From the NCBI RefSeq assembly GCF_014191605.1, contig NZ_JACHWU010000002.1:248001-312000 (forward strand): DNA of 64,000 nt. Direction: 5' to 3'. A program made the translations under genes and the position numbers. A model generated the notes under the pieces. It made no database searches. It had not been told where the DNA came from and saw only the letters and a program-made list of their open reading frames with translations. Numbering within the stretch: the stretch's first letter is position 1; each line of letters opens with the position of its first letter. The DNA is from Prauserella isguenensis (GTDB lineage: Bacteria > Actinomycetota > Actinomycetes > Mycobacteriales > Pseudonocardiaceae). Shown here one piece after another: positions 42,830 to 51,408 of this stretch.

Positions 42830-44496
42830 CCGTGCTGGGAACCGCCGAGACCTTCAAACGCGACTGGGTCGACGGCTTCGTCACCGCCTACGGGCGCGAG
42901 GTCCGCAAAGTCCCGGACGCCTACGGCGTGGTCGGCGCCGAGGTTCCGAGACCCGGCAAGGTCGCCGTGGTGATCGGCGGCGGCTGCGGGCACTACCCGG
43001 CGTTCGCGGGCCTGGTCGGTCATGGACTCGCCGACGGCGCCGTCGTCGGCGACGTGTTCACCAGCCCCAGTGCCGAGCAGGTCTACCGCACGGCGCGGGA
43101 AGCCTCCGGCGGTGCCGGCGTCCTGTTCGGCTACGGCAACTACCAGGGCGACGTGCTCCACTTCGGACTCGCGGCACGCAGGCTGGCCGCCGAGGGCATC
43201 GACAGCCGCACGATCCTCGTCACCGACGACGTGGCCAGCGGCCCCTCCGACGATCCCGCGAGCAGGCGCGGCGTGGCGGGTGACTTCTTCGTCTTCAAGG
43301 TTGCGGGCGCCGCGGCCGAGCGCGGCGACGACCTCGACGGCGTGTACGCCGCGGCTGTGAAGGCCAACGACCACACCCGCACATTCGGAGCCGCCTTCGG
43401 TGGATGCACGCTCCCCGGGGCCGCCGAGCCGCTGTTCACGGTCGCCGACACCGACATGGAACTCGGCCTCGGCATCCACGGCGAACCGGGCGTACGCACC
43501 GTCGGCAGGCTGGCCGCCACCGAGCTGGCCGACGAGCTCGTCGACGGCCTCCTGCCCGAACTGCCGAGCAGTGACGGACGCGTCGCCGTGCTGCTCAACG
43601 GGCTCGGCCGCACCAAGTACGAAGAGATGTTCGTGACGTACAAACGTGTCCACGAACGCCTCGTCGACGCAGGTCTGGACCCCGTGCACATCGAGGTCGG
43701 CGAGTTCGTCACCTCGCTCGACATGGCGGGCGTGTCCCTGTCGGCGATGGTCCTCGACGACGAGCTGGCCGAGCTGTACGCGGCACCGTGTTCGTCCCCG
43801 GGGTACCGCAGCGACGGCCGTCCCGTCGCGCCGGTGCGACCCTCGGTCACGGTCGACGACGCCCTCGCCACCGCCGGTGGCGAGGGGGAGAGCACCGTGG
43901 ACAGGGCACTCACCGCGGCACTTCGGCGGATCGAGGAGAACGAGGACGAACTCGGCAGGCTCGACGCCGTCGCCGCCGACGGCGACCACGGGCTCGGAAT
44001 GACTCGCGGCATGCGCGCGGCGGTCGCAGCGGCACGCGACCGCGACGGCCCAGCCGAGCAGCTGCTCGCCGCGGGCACGGCGTTCGCCGACGCGGCAGGT
44101 GGTGCCTCCGGCGCGCTGTACGGCGTGCTGCTGGCCGAAACGGGCGCGGGTCTGCGCGGCGAGATCACGGCCGCGACCCTGGCCGATGCCGTCGACGGCG
44201 CAGTCCGGGCGTTCACGGCGCTGGGCAAGGCCGAGCCGGGCGACAAGACCATGCTCGACGCGATCGAACCGTTCCGCGCCACACTGCGCACCCACACCGG
44301 CTCCGACATCGCCGACGCCTGGCGCAAAGCCGCCCAAGCCGCCACCGTGGCAGCGCAGGAGACCGCGGACCTGGTTCCCGGCAAAGGACGTGCGGCGCGG
44401 CTGGCGGAACGCAGCAAAGGCCACGCCGACCCGGGGGCGACGTCGTTCGCGCTCCTCGTCACCGCGGTCGGCGACGTACTGGGAGGGCAGAACTGA
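42826..44496 (+). CDS. Fused DhaK-DhaL dihydroxyacetone/tetrulose kinase
   Basis: 556 aa ATP-dependent kinase with both domains in one chain. DhaK (1-330) has VVIGGGCGHYPAFAGLVG, YGNYQGDVLHF, and the substrate-binding His in ELGLGIHGEPG. DhaL (350-556) has the metal/ATP motif AADGDHGLGMTRG and GGASGALYG. Family members phosphorylate dihydroxyacetone, and some actinobacterial relatives phosphorylate D- or L-erythrulose in tetritol catabolism. The RpiB-type isomerase that starts in its stop codon (TGATG) favours a tetrulose-kinase-like role over glycerol metabolism; this is inference from context. Confidence 0.9.
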   Translation: MTVLGTAETFKRDWVDGFVTAYGREVRKVPDAYGVVGAEVPRPGKVAVVIGGGCGHYPAFAGLVGHGLADGAVVGDVFTSPSAEQVYRTAREASGGAGVLFGYGNYQGDVLHFGLAARRLAAEGIDSRTILVTDDVASGPSDDPASRRGVAGDFFVFKVAGAAAERGDDLDGVYAAAVKANDHTRTFGAAFGGCTLPGAAEPLFTVADTDMELGLGIHGEPGVRTVGRLAATELADELVDGLLPELPSSDGRVAVLLNGLGRTKYEEMFVTYKRVHERLVDAGLDPVHIEVGEFVTSLDMAGVSLSAMVLDDELAELYAAPCSSPGYRSDGRPVAPVRPSVTVDDALATAGGEGESTVDRALTAALRRIEENEDELGRLDAVAADGDHGLGMTRGMRAAVAAARDRDGPAEQLLAAGTAFADAAGGASGALYGVLLAETGAGLRGEITAATLADAVDGAVRAFTALGKAEPGDKTMLDAIEPFRATLRTHTGSDIADAWRKAAQAATVAAQETADLVPGKGRAARLAERSKGHADPGATSFALLVTAVGDVLGGQN

Positions 44497-44960
44497 TGCG
44501 ACTCGTCGTCGCCGCGGATGACGCGGGCGTGGGACTGAAGAACGAGGTGCGGGACCTGCTGGCCACCGACGAGCGGGTCACCGACGTGATCGACGTCGGC
44601 GTGGCCGGGCCGGACGACACCCGCGCCTATCCCGTCCTCGGACTGGCCGCGGCCGAGAAGATCGCCGCGGGCGAGGCCGACCGCGGGGTGCTCGTCTGCG
44701 GCACCGGCATCGGCGTGGCCATCGCGGCGAACAAGGTCCCCGGTGTCCGTGCCACCGTGGCCCACGATTCCTACTCCGCCGAACGATCGGTCAAGTCGAA
44801 CGACTGCCAAGTGATCACGTTCGGAGCACGGGTGATCGGTCCCGAGCTCGCCAAGCGGATCGTCACCGAATGGCTCGGCTACACCTTCGACCCGGCCTCG
44901 GCCAGCGCCGCCAAGGTCGCCCACATCACCGACTACGAACAAGCAGGCGCCGGGACCTGA
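44496..44960 (+). CDS. RpiB/LacAB-family sugar-phosphate isomerase
   Basis: 154 aa, normal length for RpiB. VVAADDAGVGLKNEV replaces the usual DHAG with DDAG, and the catalytic Cys is in VLVCGTGIGVAIAANKVPGVRA. Relatives interconvert ribulose- and ribose-5-phosphate, tagatose- and galactose-6-phosphate, or erythrulose- and erythrose-phosphate. The changed DDAG motif and coupling to a DhaK-type kinase point away from housekeeping ribose isomerisation. ATG 44496 overlaps the previous stop. Confidence 0.87.
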   Translation: MRLVVAADDAGVGLKNEVRDLLATDERVTDVIDVGVAGPDDTRAYPVLGLAAAEKIAAGEADRGVLVCGTGIGVAIAANKVPGVRATVAHDSYSAERSVKSNDCQVITFGARVIGPELAKRIVTEWLGYTFDPASASAAKVAHITDYEQAGAGT

Positions 44961-44998
44961 CCTCGCCGGCACCCGGAACCGGAGCATCGAGAGGAACA

Positions 44999-46033
44999 AT
45001 GACGTTGCGGATACTCGCTGCAGGAGATGAGTTCGTCAGGACCGAGCTGCTCACCGACGCGGTGCGCGCCCGGGTGCCCGACGCCGAGCTGTCGCCGTTG
45101 TCGCTGCCTTGGCCGGTCGAACCGTTCGGCCCCGTGGGCGGGGTACAGGAGGCCAGCGGCACCGAGGAGCAGGTGATCGAGGCACTCGGCGACGCCGAGG
45201 TGGCGGTCACGCAGATGGCCCCGTTCACCAAGCAGGTGTTCGCCGCCGCCCCGAGCCTGAAACTGGTGTCGGTCTCCCGCGGAGGACCGGTGAACGTCGA
45301 CCTGGAGGCGGCCACCGAAGCCGGGGTCGCGGTCACGTTCGCGCCCGGCCGCAACGCGGCCGCCGCGGCCGAGTTCGCACTCGGGCTCATCCTCGCCGCC
45401 ATGCGCCGGATCCCGACGGCGTCCGCGGAGCTGCTCGGTGGACAGTGGCGCGGCGACTACTACGCCTATCCCAACGCGGGCCTCGAACTGGACGGCACGA
45501 CGGTGGGCCTGGTCGGTTACGGCGCGATCGGCTCGCGAGTCGCGAAGGTCCTCGTGGCGTTCGGCTCCCGCGTGCTCGTCGCGGATCCCTTCGCCCAACC
45601 CGCGCAGGTCACGGCCGACGGCGCGGAACTCGTCGACCTCGACGACCTGCTCCGCCGGAGCCCGGTAGTGAGCCTGCACGCACGGCTCACCGACGAGACC
45701 ACCCACCTGATCGACGCCGAGAAGCTCGCACTCCTGCCCGACGGTGCGGTACTGGTCAACTCCGCGCGCGGCGGCCTACTGGACTACGCACCCCTGTCCG
45801 GCCTGTTGCGCAGCGGCAAGCTCGGCGCGCTCGCACTCGACGTGTACGACGAGGAACCACCACCCGCGGACTGGGAGCTGCGGAACCTGCCGAACGTGAT
45901 CGCCACGCCGCACCTGGCCGGATGCAGCAAGCAGACCGCCGAACGGGCCGCCGAGATCGTCGCGGCGGAGGTGGGCCGTTACGTGCGCGGCGAGGACCTG
46001 CTCAACGTCGCCAACCCGGCAGTGCTGCGATGA
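44999..46033 (+). CDS. D-2-hydroxyacid dehydrogenase (phosphoglycerate dehydrogenase-like)
   Basis: 344 aa NAD(P)-dependent dehydrogenase. The Rossmann motif is GLVGYGAIGSRVAK with ADPF as the acidic discriminator. Catalytic Arg is in VNSARGGLLD, Glu in DVYDEEPPP, and His in TPHLAGCSKQT. It starts 38 bases after the isomerase stop with AGAGGAAC upstream. It ends in an ATGA overlap with the second FGGY kinase. Its substrate in this pathway is not obvious: it could reduce a 2-keto acid or oxidise a hydroxy acid derived from the sugar. Confidence 0.88.
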   Translation: MTLRILAAGDEFVRTELLTDAVRARVPDAELSPLSLPWPVEPFGPVGGVQEASGTEEQVIEALGDAEVAVTQMAPFTKQVFAAAPSLKLVSVSRGGPVNVDLEAATEAGVAVTFAPGRNAAAAAEFALGLILAAMRRIPTASAELLGGQWRGDYYAYPNAGLELDGTTVGLVGYGAIGSRVAKVLVAFGSRVLVADPFAQPAQVTADGAELVDLDDLLRRSPVVSLHARLTDETTHLIDAEKLALLPDGAVLVNSARGGLLDYAPLSGLLRSGKLGALALDVYDEEPPPADWELRNLPNVIATPHLAGCSKQTAERAAEIVAAEVGRYVRGEDLLNVANPAVLR

Positions 46034-47484
46034 CCCGCATCATCGGCGTCGACATCGGAACGTCGCTCACCAAGGCCGTCGTGTTCGACGACGACGGGTC
46101 GGCCGTCGCCGAGGCGTGCACCGCATCCGAACTGCACCAACTGCCCGGTGGCCGCGTCGAACAGGACCTCGACCAGGTCGTCGACACCGTGGCGACGGTG
46201 GTCCGCAAGGTCATGGCCGCCCTCGAGGGCCCCGTCGACGCCGTCGCGCTCACCGGGCAGGGCGACGGCGTCTGGCTCCGCGACGAGGACGGCCGGGCGG
46301 TGCGACCCGCCGTGTCCTGGTTGGACGGCCGGGCGAACACGTTGCTGGCGGAGTGGCAGGCCGGTGGTGTGTCCACGGAGGTGTTCCGCCGCACCGCCTC
46401 CGGCCTGTTCCCCGGCTGCGCAGCACCCGTCCTGTCGTACCTGGACGCTCACGAGCCCGAGACACTCGACCGCGCGGCCGTCGCCGGGTACTGCGTGGAC
46501 GCGGTGCTGCAGCGGCTCACGGGCGAGATCACCGTCGACGTCTCCGACGCGTCGTTGCCGTTCCTCGACCCCGTGACCCGGCGTTACGACGACAGAGCCG
46601 TCGCCGCGTGCGGACTCGCGCACCGGCGGGACCTGCTGGCCGAACCCGCGAAGCCGAGGACCGTCTTCGCGCTCGACGCCCGCGGCGCCGAGTTGCTCGG
46701 CCTGCCGACGGGACTGCCGGTGACGGCCGGGCCGTTCGACCTGCCCGCCAGCGCCATCGGCGCGGGTGTGCGCGACCCGGGCGACGGCATCCTCACCGCA
46801 GGAACGACACTCGCGTGCCAGGTCCTCACCGGCGACGCCTATTTCGATCCGGACGGCGAACCGGCGGGCATGTTCCTGTCCACGCCGAACGAGGGGGAGT
46901 ACCTGCGGGCGATGCCGGCAATGGTCGGCACCGCGAGCATCGACTGGGCGTGCCGGATGTTCGGGATCGAGGTCGATCACGTCGGCCGGCTGCTCACGGA
47001 GAGCGGCCCCGGAGCGCGAGGAGTCCGCGCGCTGCCGTTCCTGTCGGCGTCGGGGGAGCGGGCCCCGTTCGTCGACGCGGCCGCACGCGCGCAGTTCTCC
47101 GGGCTGAGCCTCGAACACGGGCCGGCGGACGTCATGCGTGCGCTGTGCGAGTCGATCGCCTACGCCGCGCGGCACTGCTTCGACGCGGCAGGGCTGTCCG
47201 GCACGCTCTACGCCTGCGGAGGCGGCGTCCGCTCCGAGGAGTGGACGCAGCTCTTCGCCGACGTGCTGGGCAGGCCGATCGTCATTCCGAGCGACCCCGG
47301 CGTGGGCGCGCGCGGAGCGGTGCTGGTGGCGGCCGAGGCCTTGGGGGAGCCGTACGACGCGGAACGCTGGGCCGCCAGTTCGCGCACGGTGGCGTTCGAG
47401 CCCTCTGCGGCCGAGTTCTATCGGGACGGCTACGCCGACTACCAGGCGTCGCTGGCCTCGGCGCGGCAGCTGTGGCGGCTGTGA
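46030..47484 (+). CDS. FGGY-family carbohydrate kinase, second copy
   Basis: 484 aa. Motifs are IIGVDIGTSLTKAVVFD (phosphate 1), VSWLDGRAN, the sugar region TAGPFDLPASAIGAGV, and TLYACGGGVRSEEWTQL (adenosine). The EYLRAMPAMVGTASIDW segment is shared with polyol and ketose kinases such as those for erythritol or lyxulose. It is distant from the other FGGY kinase at 37.8 kb, so the locus phosphorylates at least two substrates or two epimers. Last gene of the plus-strand operon. Confidence 0.88.
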   Translation: MTRIIGVDIGTSLTKAVVFDDDGSAVAEACTASELHQLPGGRVEQDLDQVVDTVATVVRKVMAALEGPVDAVALTGQGDGVWLRDEDGRAVRPAVSWLDGRANTLLAEWQAGGVSTEVFRRTASGLFPGCAAPVLSYLDAHEPETLDRAAVAGYCVDAVLQRLTGEITVDVSDASLPFLDPVTRRYDDRAVAACGLAHRRDLLAEPAKPRTVFALDARGAELLGLPTGLPVTAGPFDLPASAIGAGVRDPGDGILTAGTTLACQVLTGDAYFDPDGEPAGMFLSTPNEGEYLRAMPAMVGTASIDWACRMFGIEVDHVGRLLTESGPGARGVRALPFLSASGERAPFVDAAARAQFSGLSLEHGPADVMRALCESIAYAARHCFDAAGLSGTLYACGGGVRSEEWTQLFADVLGRPIVIPSDPGVGARGAVLVAAEALGEPYDAERWAASSRTVAFEPSAAEFYRDGYADYQASLASARQLWRL

Positions 47485-47611
47485 ACGTGCCGACCGTTTG
47501 CGCTCCGACCAGGCGCTTTGCGCCAGCCGATCGTCATCGGGTGGCCGCGGCGTTGTGTGACAGCCGACCTACGGGCGAGCACCGGAACCTACGGGTGCGT
47601 AGCCTGGAGGC

Positions 47612-48355
47612 GTGGCAGAGATCGTGTACCCGCCCGTCGTACTGGCGGCCAAGACCATGTTCCGCGTGCTCGACAACCGGCTGCGGGTGACGGGCACCGA
47701 ACACGTCCCGCGCACCGGCGGGGCGGTGATCGCCTGCAATCACATCGGCTACCTGGACTTCATCTTCTGCGGCCTCGGGGCGCAGCCCGCGAAGCGGCTG
47801 GTGCGGTTCATGGCCAAGAAGGAGATCTTCGACAACCGGATCGCGGGCCCGCTGATGCGCGGCATGCACCACATCTCGGTCGACCGCGCAGCGGGCAAGG
47901 CCTCCTACGACGAGGCCGTGGACCGGCTGCGTTCGGGCGAGGTCGTCGGGGTGTTCCCGGAGGCGACGATCAGCCGGTCGTTCACGATCAAGCCGATCAA
48001 GTCCGGGGCGATCCGCATGGCCGCCGACGCGGGTGTGCCGGTCGTCCCGATGGCGCTGTGGGGCACGCAGCGCCTCTGGACCAAGGGACGTCCGAAGGAA
48101 CTCACCAAGCGGCACGTCCCGATCCACATTCACGCGGGGGAACCGCTGCGCCCGACGCCGGACGACGACCCGGACGCGCTCAGCGGCGATCTGCGTGCGC
48201 GACTGCAGTCGACCCTGGACAAGCTGCAGGCCGACTACCCGGACCACCCTGCCGGCGAGGACGACCGCTGGTGGTTGCCCGCGCACCTCGGCGGAACCGC
48301 GCCGACTCCCGAGGAAGCCGCCGAACTCGACGCGAAAGGTTCGAACCGGGACTGA
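47612..48355 (+). CDS. 1-acylglycerol-3-phosphate acyltransferase-like protein (PlsC family)
   Basis: 247 aa. The acyltransferase motifs are NHIGYLD (NHx4D, block I), GMHHISVDR (block II region), VVGVFPEATIS (block III) and GVPVVPMALWGTQ (block IV). A short hydrophobic N-terminus suggests peripheral or single-pass membrane attachment. It acylates lysophosphatidate or a related glycolipid. GTG 47612 follows GGAGGC closely, and a -10-like TAGCCT is nearby. Confidence 0.9.
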   Translation: MAEIVYPPVVLAAKTMFRVLDNRLRVTGTEHVPRTGGAVIACNHIGYLDFIFCGLGAQPAKRLVRFMAKKEIFDNRIAGPLMRGMHHISVDRAAGKASYDEAVDRLRSGEVVGVFPEATISRSFTIKPIKSGAIRMAADAGVPVVPMALWGTQRLWTKGRPKELTKRHVPIHIHAGEPLRPTPDDDPDALSGDLRARLQSTLDKLQADYPDHPAGEDDRWWLPAHLGGTAPTPEEAAELDAKGSNRD

Positions 48356-48424
48356 CGAATCCGGCGAGTCCGGTCGTGGTGTCGTCAGCGCGAAGTTCGG
48401 CCCGCCTGACACTCGCCGGCGCGT

Positions 48425-49444
48425 TCATCGGCGGCGCAGGGACGCGTCGAGCAGGGCGGGCGGGGTGTCGTTCTTCTCGTGTGCGGCCAGGTCCACGCCC
48501 GGGACGGCGATCTCGTCGATCGCGTCCAGCACGTCGGCAGGCAGCACGGTCTCGGCGGCCGCCAACTGCGACGCGAGATGTTCCGGAGTCCGGGGCCCGA
48601 TCAGAGCGGTGGTCACGCCGGGGTGCGCGGTGACGAACCCCAGTGCGAGCTGGATGAGCGTCAGGCCCGACTCGTCAGCCAGAGCCGCGAGTTTCTCGAC
48701 AGTGGCCATACGCACCTGGTTGACCGGGTCGGACAGGTCGAAGCGTTGCGGCATGAAGCCGGCACGGTGGGTCGACACCTCGCGGTCGCGCCGGACCGCA
48801 CCGGACAGCCACCCCGAGGCGAGCGGGCTCCACACCATCACCCCGAGCCCGTACTCCTGCGCGACCGGCAACACGTCGCGCTCGATGCCGCGCTGCAGGA
48901 TCGAGTAGCTGGGCTGTTCGGTCACGAACCGGCCGGCGCCGGTACGCGCCGCAGCCCACTGGGCCTGCACCATCCGGTAGGCGGGGTAGGTCGAGGTGCC
49001 GAAATGGTGGATCTTGCCCGCGCGCTGCAGGTCCGTCAGCGCGGTGAGTGTCTCCTCGTCGCCGGTGGCCGGGTCCCACCGGTGGATCTGGAACAGGTCC
49101 ACGTGGTCGACTCCGAGCCGGCGCAGGCTGTCGTCCAGAGCCGTGGTCAGCCAACGTCGCGACGCGCCTCTCTTGCCGATGTCCTCTCCCATCGGCAGGC
49201 CGGCCTTGGTGGCCAGCACGACCTCGTCCCGACGTCCCGTCAGCGCCTTGCCGACCAGTTCCTCGGACTGGCCCGCGCTGTACGCGTCAGCGGTGTCGAC
49301 CAGGTTGACCCCGGCATCGAGCGCCGCGCCGACCAACGCGTCGACCTCGGGCTGGCCGGTGTCGCCGATCTTGCCGAAGTTCATGGTGCCCAATGCCAGC
49401 GAGCTGACCTGGATCCCTGTGGTTCCGAGCGTGCGGTACTGCAT
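48425..49444 (-). CDS. Aldo/keto reductase
   Basis: 339 aa NADPH-dependent reductase of the AKR superfamily. The catalytic tetrad is visible: Asp and Tyr in VDTADAYSAGQSEE, Lys in VVLATKAG, His in FQIHRWDPATG. The NADP-binding GPRTPEHLASQL lies near the C-terminus. ATG 49444 has GGGAGA upstream; the longer frame is not supported. Divergent from a TetR gene with two palindromic operators between, so it is a likely target of that repressor. Confidence 0.9.
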   Translation of the reverse strand: MQYRTLGTTGIQVSSLALGTMNFGKIGDTGQPEVDALVGAALDAGVNLVDTADAYSAGQSEELVGKALTGRRDEVVLATKAGLPMGEDIGKRGASRRWLTTALDDSLRRLGVDHVDLFQIHRWDPATGDEETLTALTDLQRAGKIHHFGTSTYPAYRMVQAQWAAARTGAGRFVTEQPSYSILQRGIERDVLPVAQEYGLGVMVWSPLASGWLSGAVRRDREVSTHRAGFMPQRFDLSDPVNQVRMATVEKLAALADESGLTLIQLALGFVTAHPGVTTALIGPRTPEHLASQLAAAETVLPADVLDAIDEIAVPGVDLAAHEKNDTPPALLDASLRRR

Positions 49445-49515
49445 GAGCGTTCTCCCTGTACCTGCGATGCGGCGTGTGTCTGTGGGCTGCGGCGATCGGC
49501 CTGCCATGATTGAAT

Positions 49516-49557
49516 CGGAACGTCGTTCCGGAACCGACAATACGGAACGTGGTTCCG
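49516..49557. promoter_or_regulatory. Twin palindromic operators between AKR and TetR genes
   Basis: CGGAACGTCGTTCCG (49516-49530, perfect around a central T) and CGGAACGTGGTTCCG (49543-49557, one mismatch), centres 27 bp apart, just upstream of the TetR start. The repetition and location are typical of autoregulated TetR circuits. Confidence 0.78.
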
Positions 49558-49575
49558 CTTCGCAAGGAGGAGCCC

Positions 49576-50181
49576 GTGCCCGCAGGCGATACCCCGTCGC
49601 GCGACACGCAGTCGCGCACCCGCCGCGTCGACGCGCGTCGCAACGAGAAGACGCTGCTGGACGCGGCCGCGCGGGTGTTCGCGAACCAAGGGGTCGACGC
49701 GCCCGTGCGGCAGATCGCCGCCGAGGCCGGGGTAGGGGTGGGGACCGTGTACCGCCACTTCCCGCAGCGTTCCGACCTCGTCATCGCGGTCTACCGACAC
49801 CAGGTCGACGCCTGTGTCGACCTCGGCGAACGCCTCCTCGGCCGTGGATCCTCGCCCTTGGCCGCACTGGAGGAGTGGGTCGACGCGTTCGTCGATTTCC
49901 TGGTCACCAAGCACGGCTTGGCCTCCGTGAACGGAGGCCAAGCCGACGAGGGCGGACTTCACGCCTACTTCCTCGACCACCTCGTGCCCGTGTGTGAACG
50001 ACTCCTCGAAGCGGCACGCGAGGCCGGCGAGACCTCCACCGATATCGGCGCCTACGAGCTCATGCGCGGCATCGGCAACCTCTGCCTGTTCGGCGGCGAC
50101 GACACGCGCTACGACGCGCGCAAGCTCTCCCACGTCCTGCTCGCGGGCGTGGCATTGCGCCGTGAACCCCGTGCGGACTAG
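49576..50181 (+). CDS. TetR/AcrR family regulator
   Basis: 201 aa. HTH: KTLLDAAARVFANQGVDAPVRQ and IAAEAGVGVGTVYRHFPQRSDLV, with a helical effector domain. GTG 49576 is chosen because AAGGAGG sits 5 bases before it; the upstream TTG 49510 would start inside the operators. It probably represses itself and the divergent aldo/keto reductase, perhaps responding to an aldehyde or quinone, but the ligand is unknown. Confidence 0.9.
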   Translation: MPAGDTPSRDTQSRTRRVDARRNEKTLLDAAARVFANQGVDAPVRQIAAEAGVGVGTVYRHFPQRSDLVIAVYRHQVDACVDLGERLLGRGSSPLAALEEWVDAFVDFLVTKHGLASVNGGQADEGGLHAYFLDHLVPVCERLLEAAREAGETSTDIGAYELMRGIGNLCLFGGDDTRYDARKLSHVLLAGVALRREPRAD

Positions 50182-50247
50182 CGCAGGGGATCGGCGAAGG
50201 ATCTCGGTGCAGAGGAGCGAGAGGTGTGGATGTTCCGGAAGCAGCGC

Positions 50248-51189
50248 TCAGGCGTGGCCACGTCGGAGGCGTTCGGGTGCCTGCTCCCGCAGTGCAGTCA
50301 CGGCCGCGGCCGTGGGAGATCCGTGCAATGCTTCCCAGCGCAGATCGTTTGTCGCGACCCAGAGGCCGGCCGCCCATGCGACCTGCTGCTCCTCGGCGGT
50401 GAAATCTCGGCCGCGCGCGGCTTGGTAGCCGTTCAGGAATGCCTCGGTGCTACCGACCGGAGGCAGCGTGGCCGCTCCCGTCTTCGGGAAGACCACACTC
50501 GCGGCACCGGCCAGAGCCGCTTTCGGCTGCCACGCCAGGCTGTCCCAGTCGTGCACCGTCCACACGCGCCGGCCGTGCCATCGGACGTTCTGCGCCTCGA
50601 AGTCCGCATGCCCCAGCACGCAGGGGAGTTCGGCTGCCAGTAGCCGTCGGCGAGCCCTGGCGGCGATGGTGGTAACCCGGGGCGGGACGAGGTTCTGATC
50701 CTTCCCGTCGAGAGCGTCGATCGGGGGCCACAGCTGCGCACCCTCGTGGTCCCAACGCACCCAGCGTGGATTCGGCAGCGGCGGTGGAACAGGGACCGAG
50801 GCCAACCCGGCCATCAGTTGCGCGAACACGTGGGCGCAACGGGCGGCGACGTCCGCCGAAGCGCAGTGCAGGACGTCGCCGCCCGGCCGGAATTTCTCCG
50901 CATGCACAGCGAGTGCGCCAACAGCGCCGACCTCGATGAGCGGCCGGGGACAGGGGAGCGCCATCTCGACCAACCGGTCCTGCGCCGCTACACGCGACAC
51001 TGCGCGGCCGTCCTGGGCGCGGGCTTCGACGACGAGTTCCGTGCCGTCGGCCAGACGGAGGCCGATGACGTCCGAGAGCGACCGATGACGGAACAGGACA
51101 GCGTCAGGTTGGCTGCCGAAGTGCTCGAGACACCACGTCGGCAGCCAACCCGGCAGAGCGTCCGACGACACGGGTAGATCGGACGTCAC
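50248..51189 (-). CDS. Aminoglycoside phosphotransferase-like (APH) kinase
   Basis: 313 aa small-molecule kinase of the APH/choline kinase superfamily. The catalytic loop reads LGHADFEAQNVRW (HxDxxxxN) and the metal-binding motif is VHDWDSLAW. The N-lobe glycine loop is degenerate. Substrate cannot be assigned; many such proteins are not resistance enzymes. GTG 51189 is the most upstream good start. Confidence 0.8.
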   Translation of the reverse strand: MTSDLPVSSDALPGWLPTWCLEHFGSQPDAVLFRHRSLSDVIGLRLADGTELVVEARAQDGRAVSRVAAQDRLVEMALPCPRPLIEVGAVGALAVHAEKFRPGGDVLHCASADVAARCAHVFAQLMAGLASVPVPPPLPNPRWVRWDHEGAQLWPPIDALDGKDQNLVPPRVTTIAARARRRLLAAELPCVLGHADFEAQNVRWHGRRVWTVHDWDSLAWQPKAALAGAASVVFPKTGAATLPPVGSTEAFLNGYQAARGRDFTAEEQQVAWAAGLWVATNDLRWEALHGSPTAAAVTALREQAPERLRRGHA

Positions 51190-51303
51190 AGGGAAACTGT
51201 GGCACGAGTGAGCGATGGCAGCGTCAGAAGTCGTGTGCCATGAGGGGTCCGCCGAGAGTGCCGGGGAACCGGTTCCACCGGCCCCTCCGGAACACTACTT
51301 AAC

Positions 51304-51317
51304 ATAATGTGCATTAT
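51304..51317. promoter_or_regulatory. AT-rich palindrome upstream of the MDR gene
   Basis: ATAATGTGCATTAT, 6-bp arms around TG, in an AT-rich island about 92 bases before the MDR start. A second palindrome, GGAACCGGTTCC, lies at 51265-51276. No regulator gene is adjacent, so the binding protein is unknown. Confidence 0.5.
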
Positions 51318-51408
51318 CGGCACTTGATTTGTCTCCGGTAGGAGTGCTGCGCGACCCGCCGCGACCCCTCCCACAGCGTCTCCACGCGCCGTGAGGAATC
51401 GTGGAAGT

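Noticed and set aside
42799-44424. 541-codon minus-strand frame opposite the DhaK-DhaL gene
   Set aside because: Shadow of a gene with clear kinase motifs; composition is Gly/Arg/His-rich and without motifs.
50248-51189. Possible aminoglycoside resistance gene
   Set aside because: The APH-like fold is clear, but nothing specific to resistance enzymes is visible; it is kept only as an unassigned kinase.
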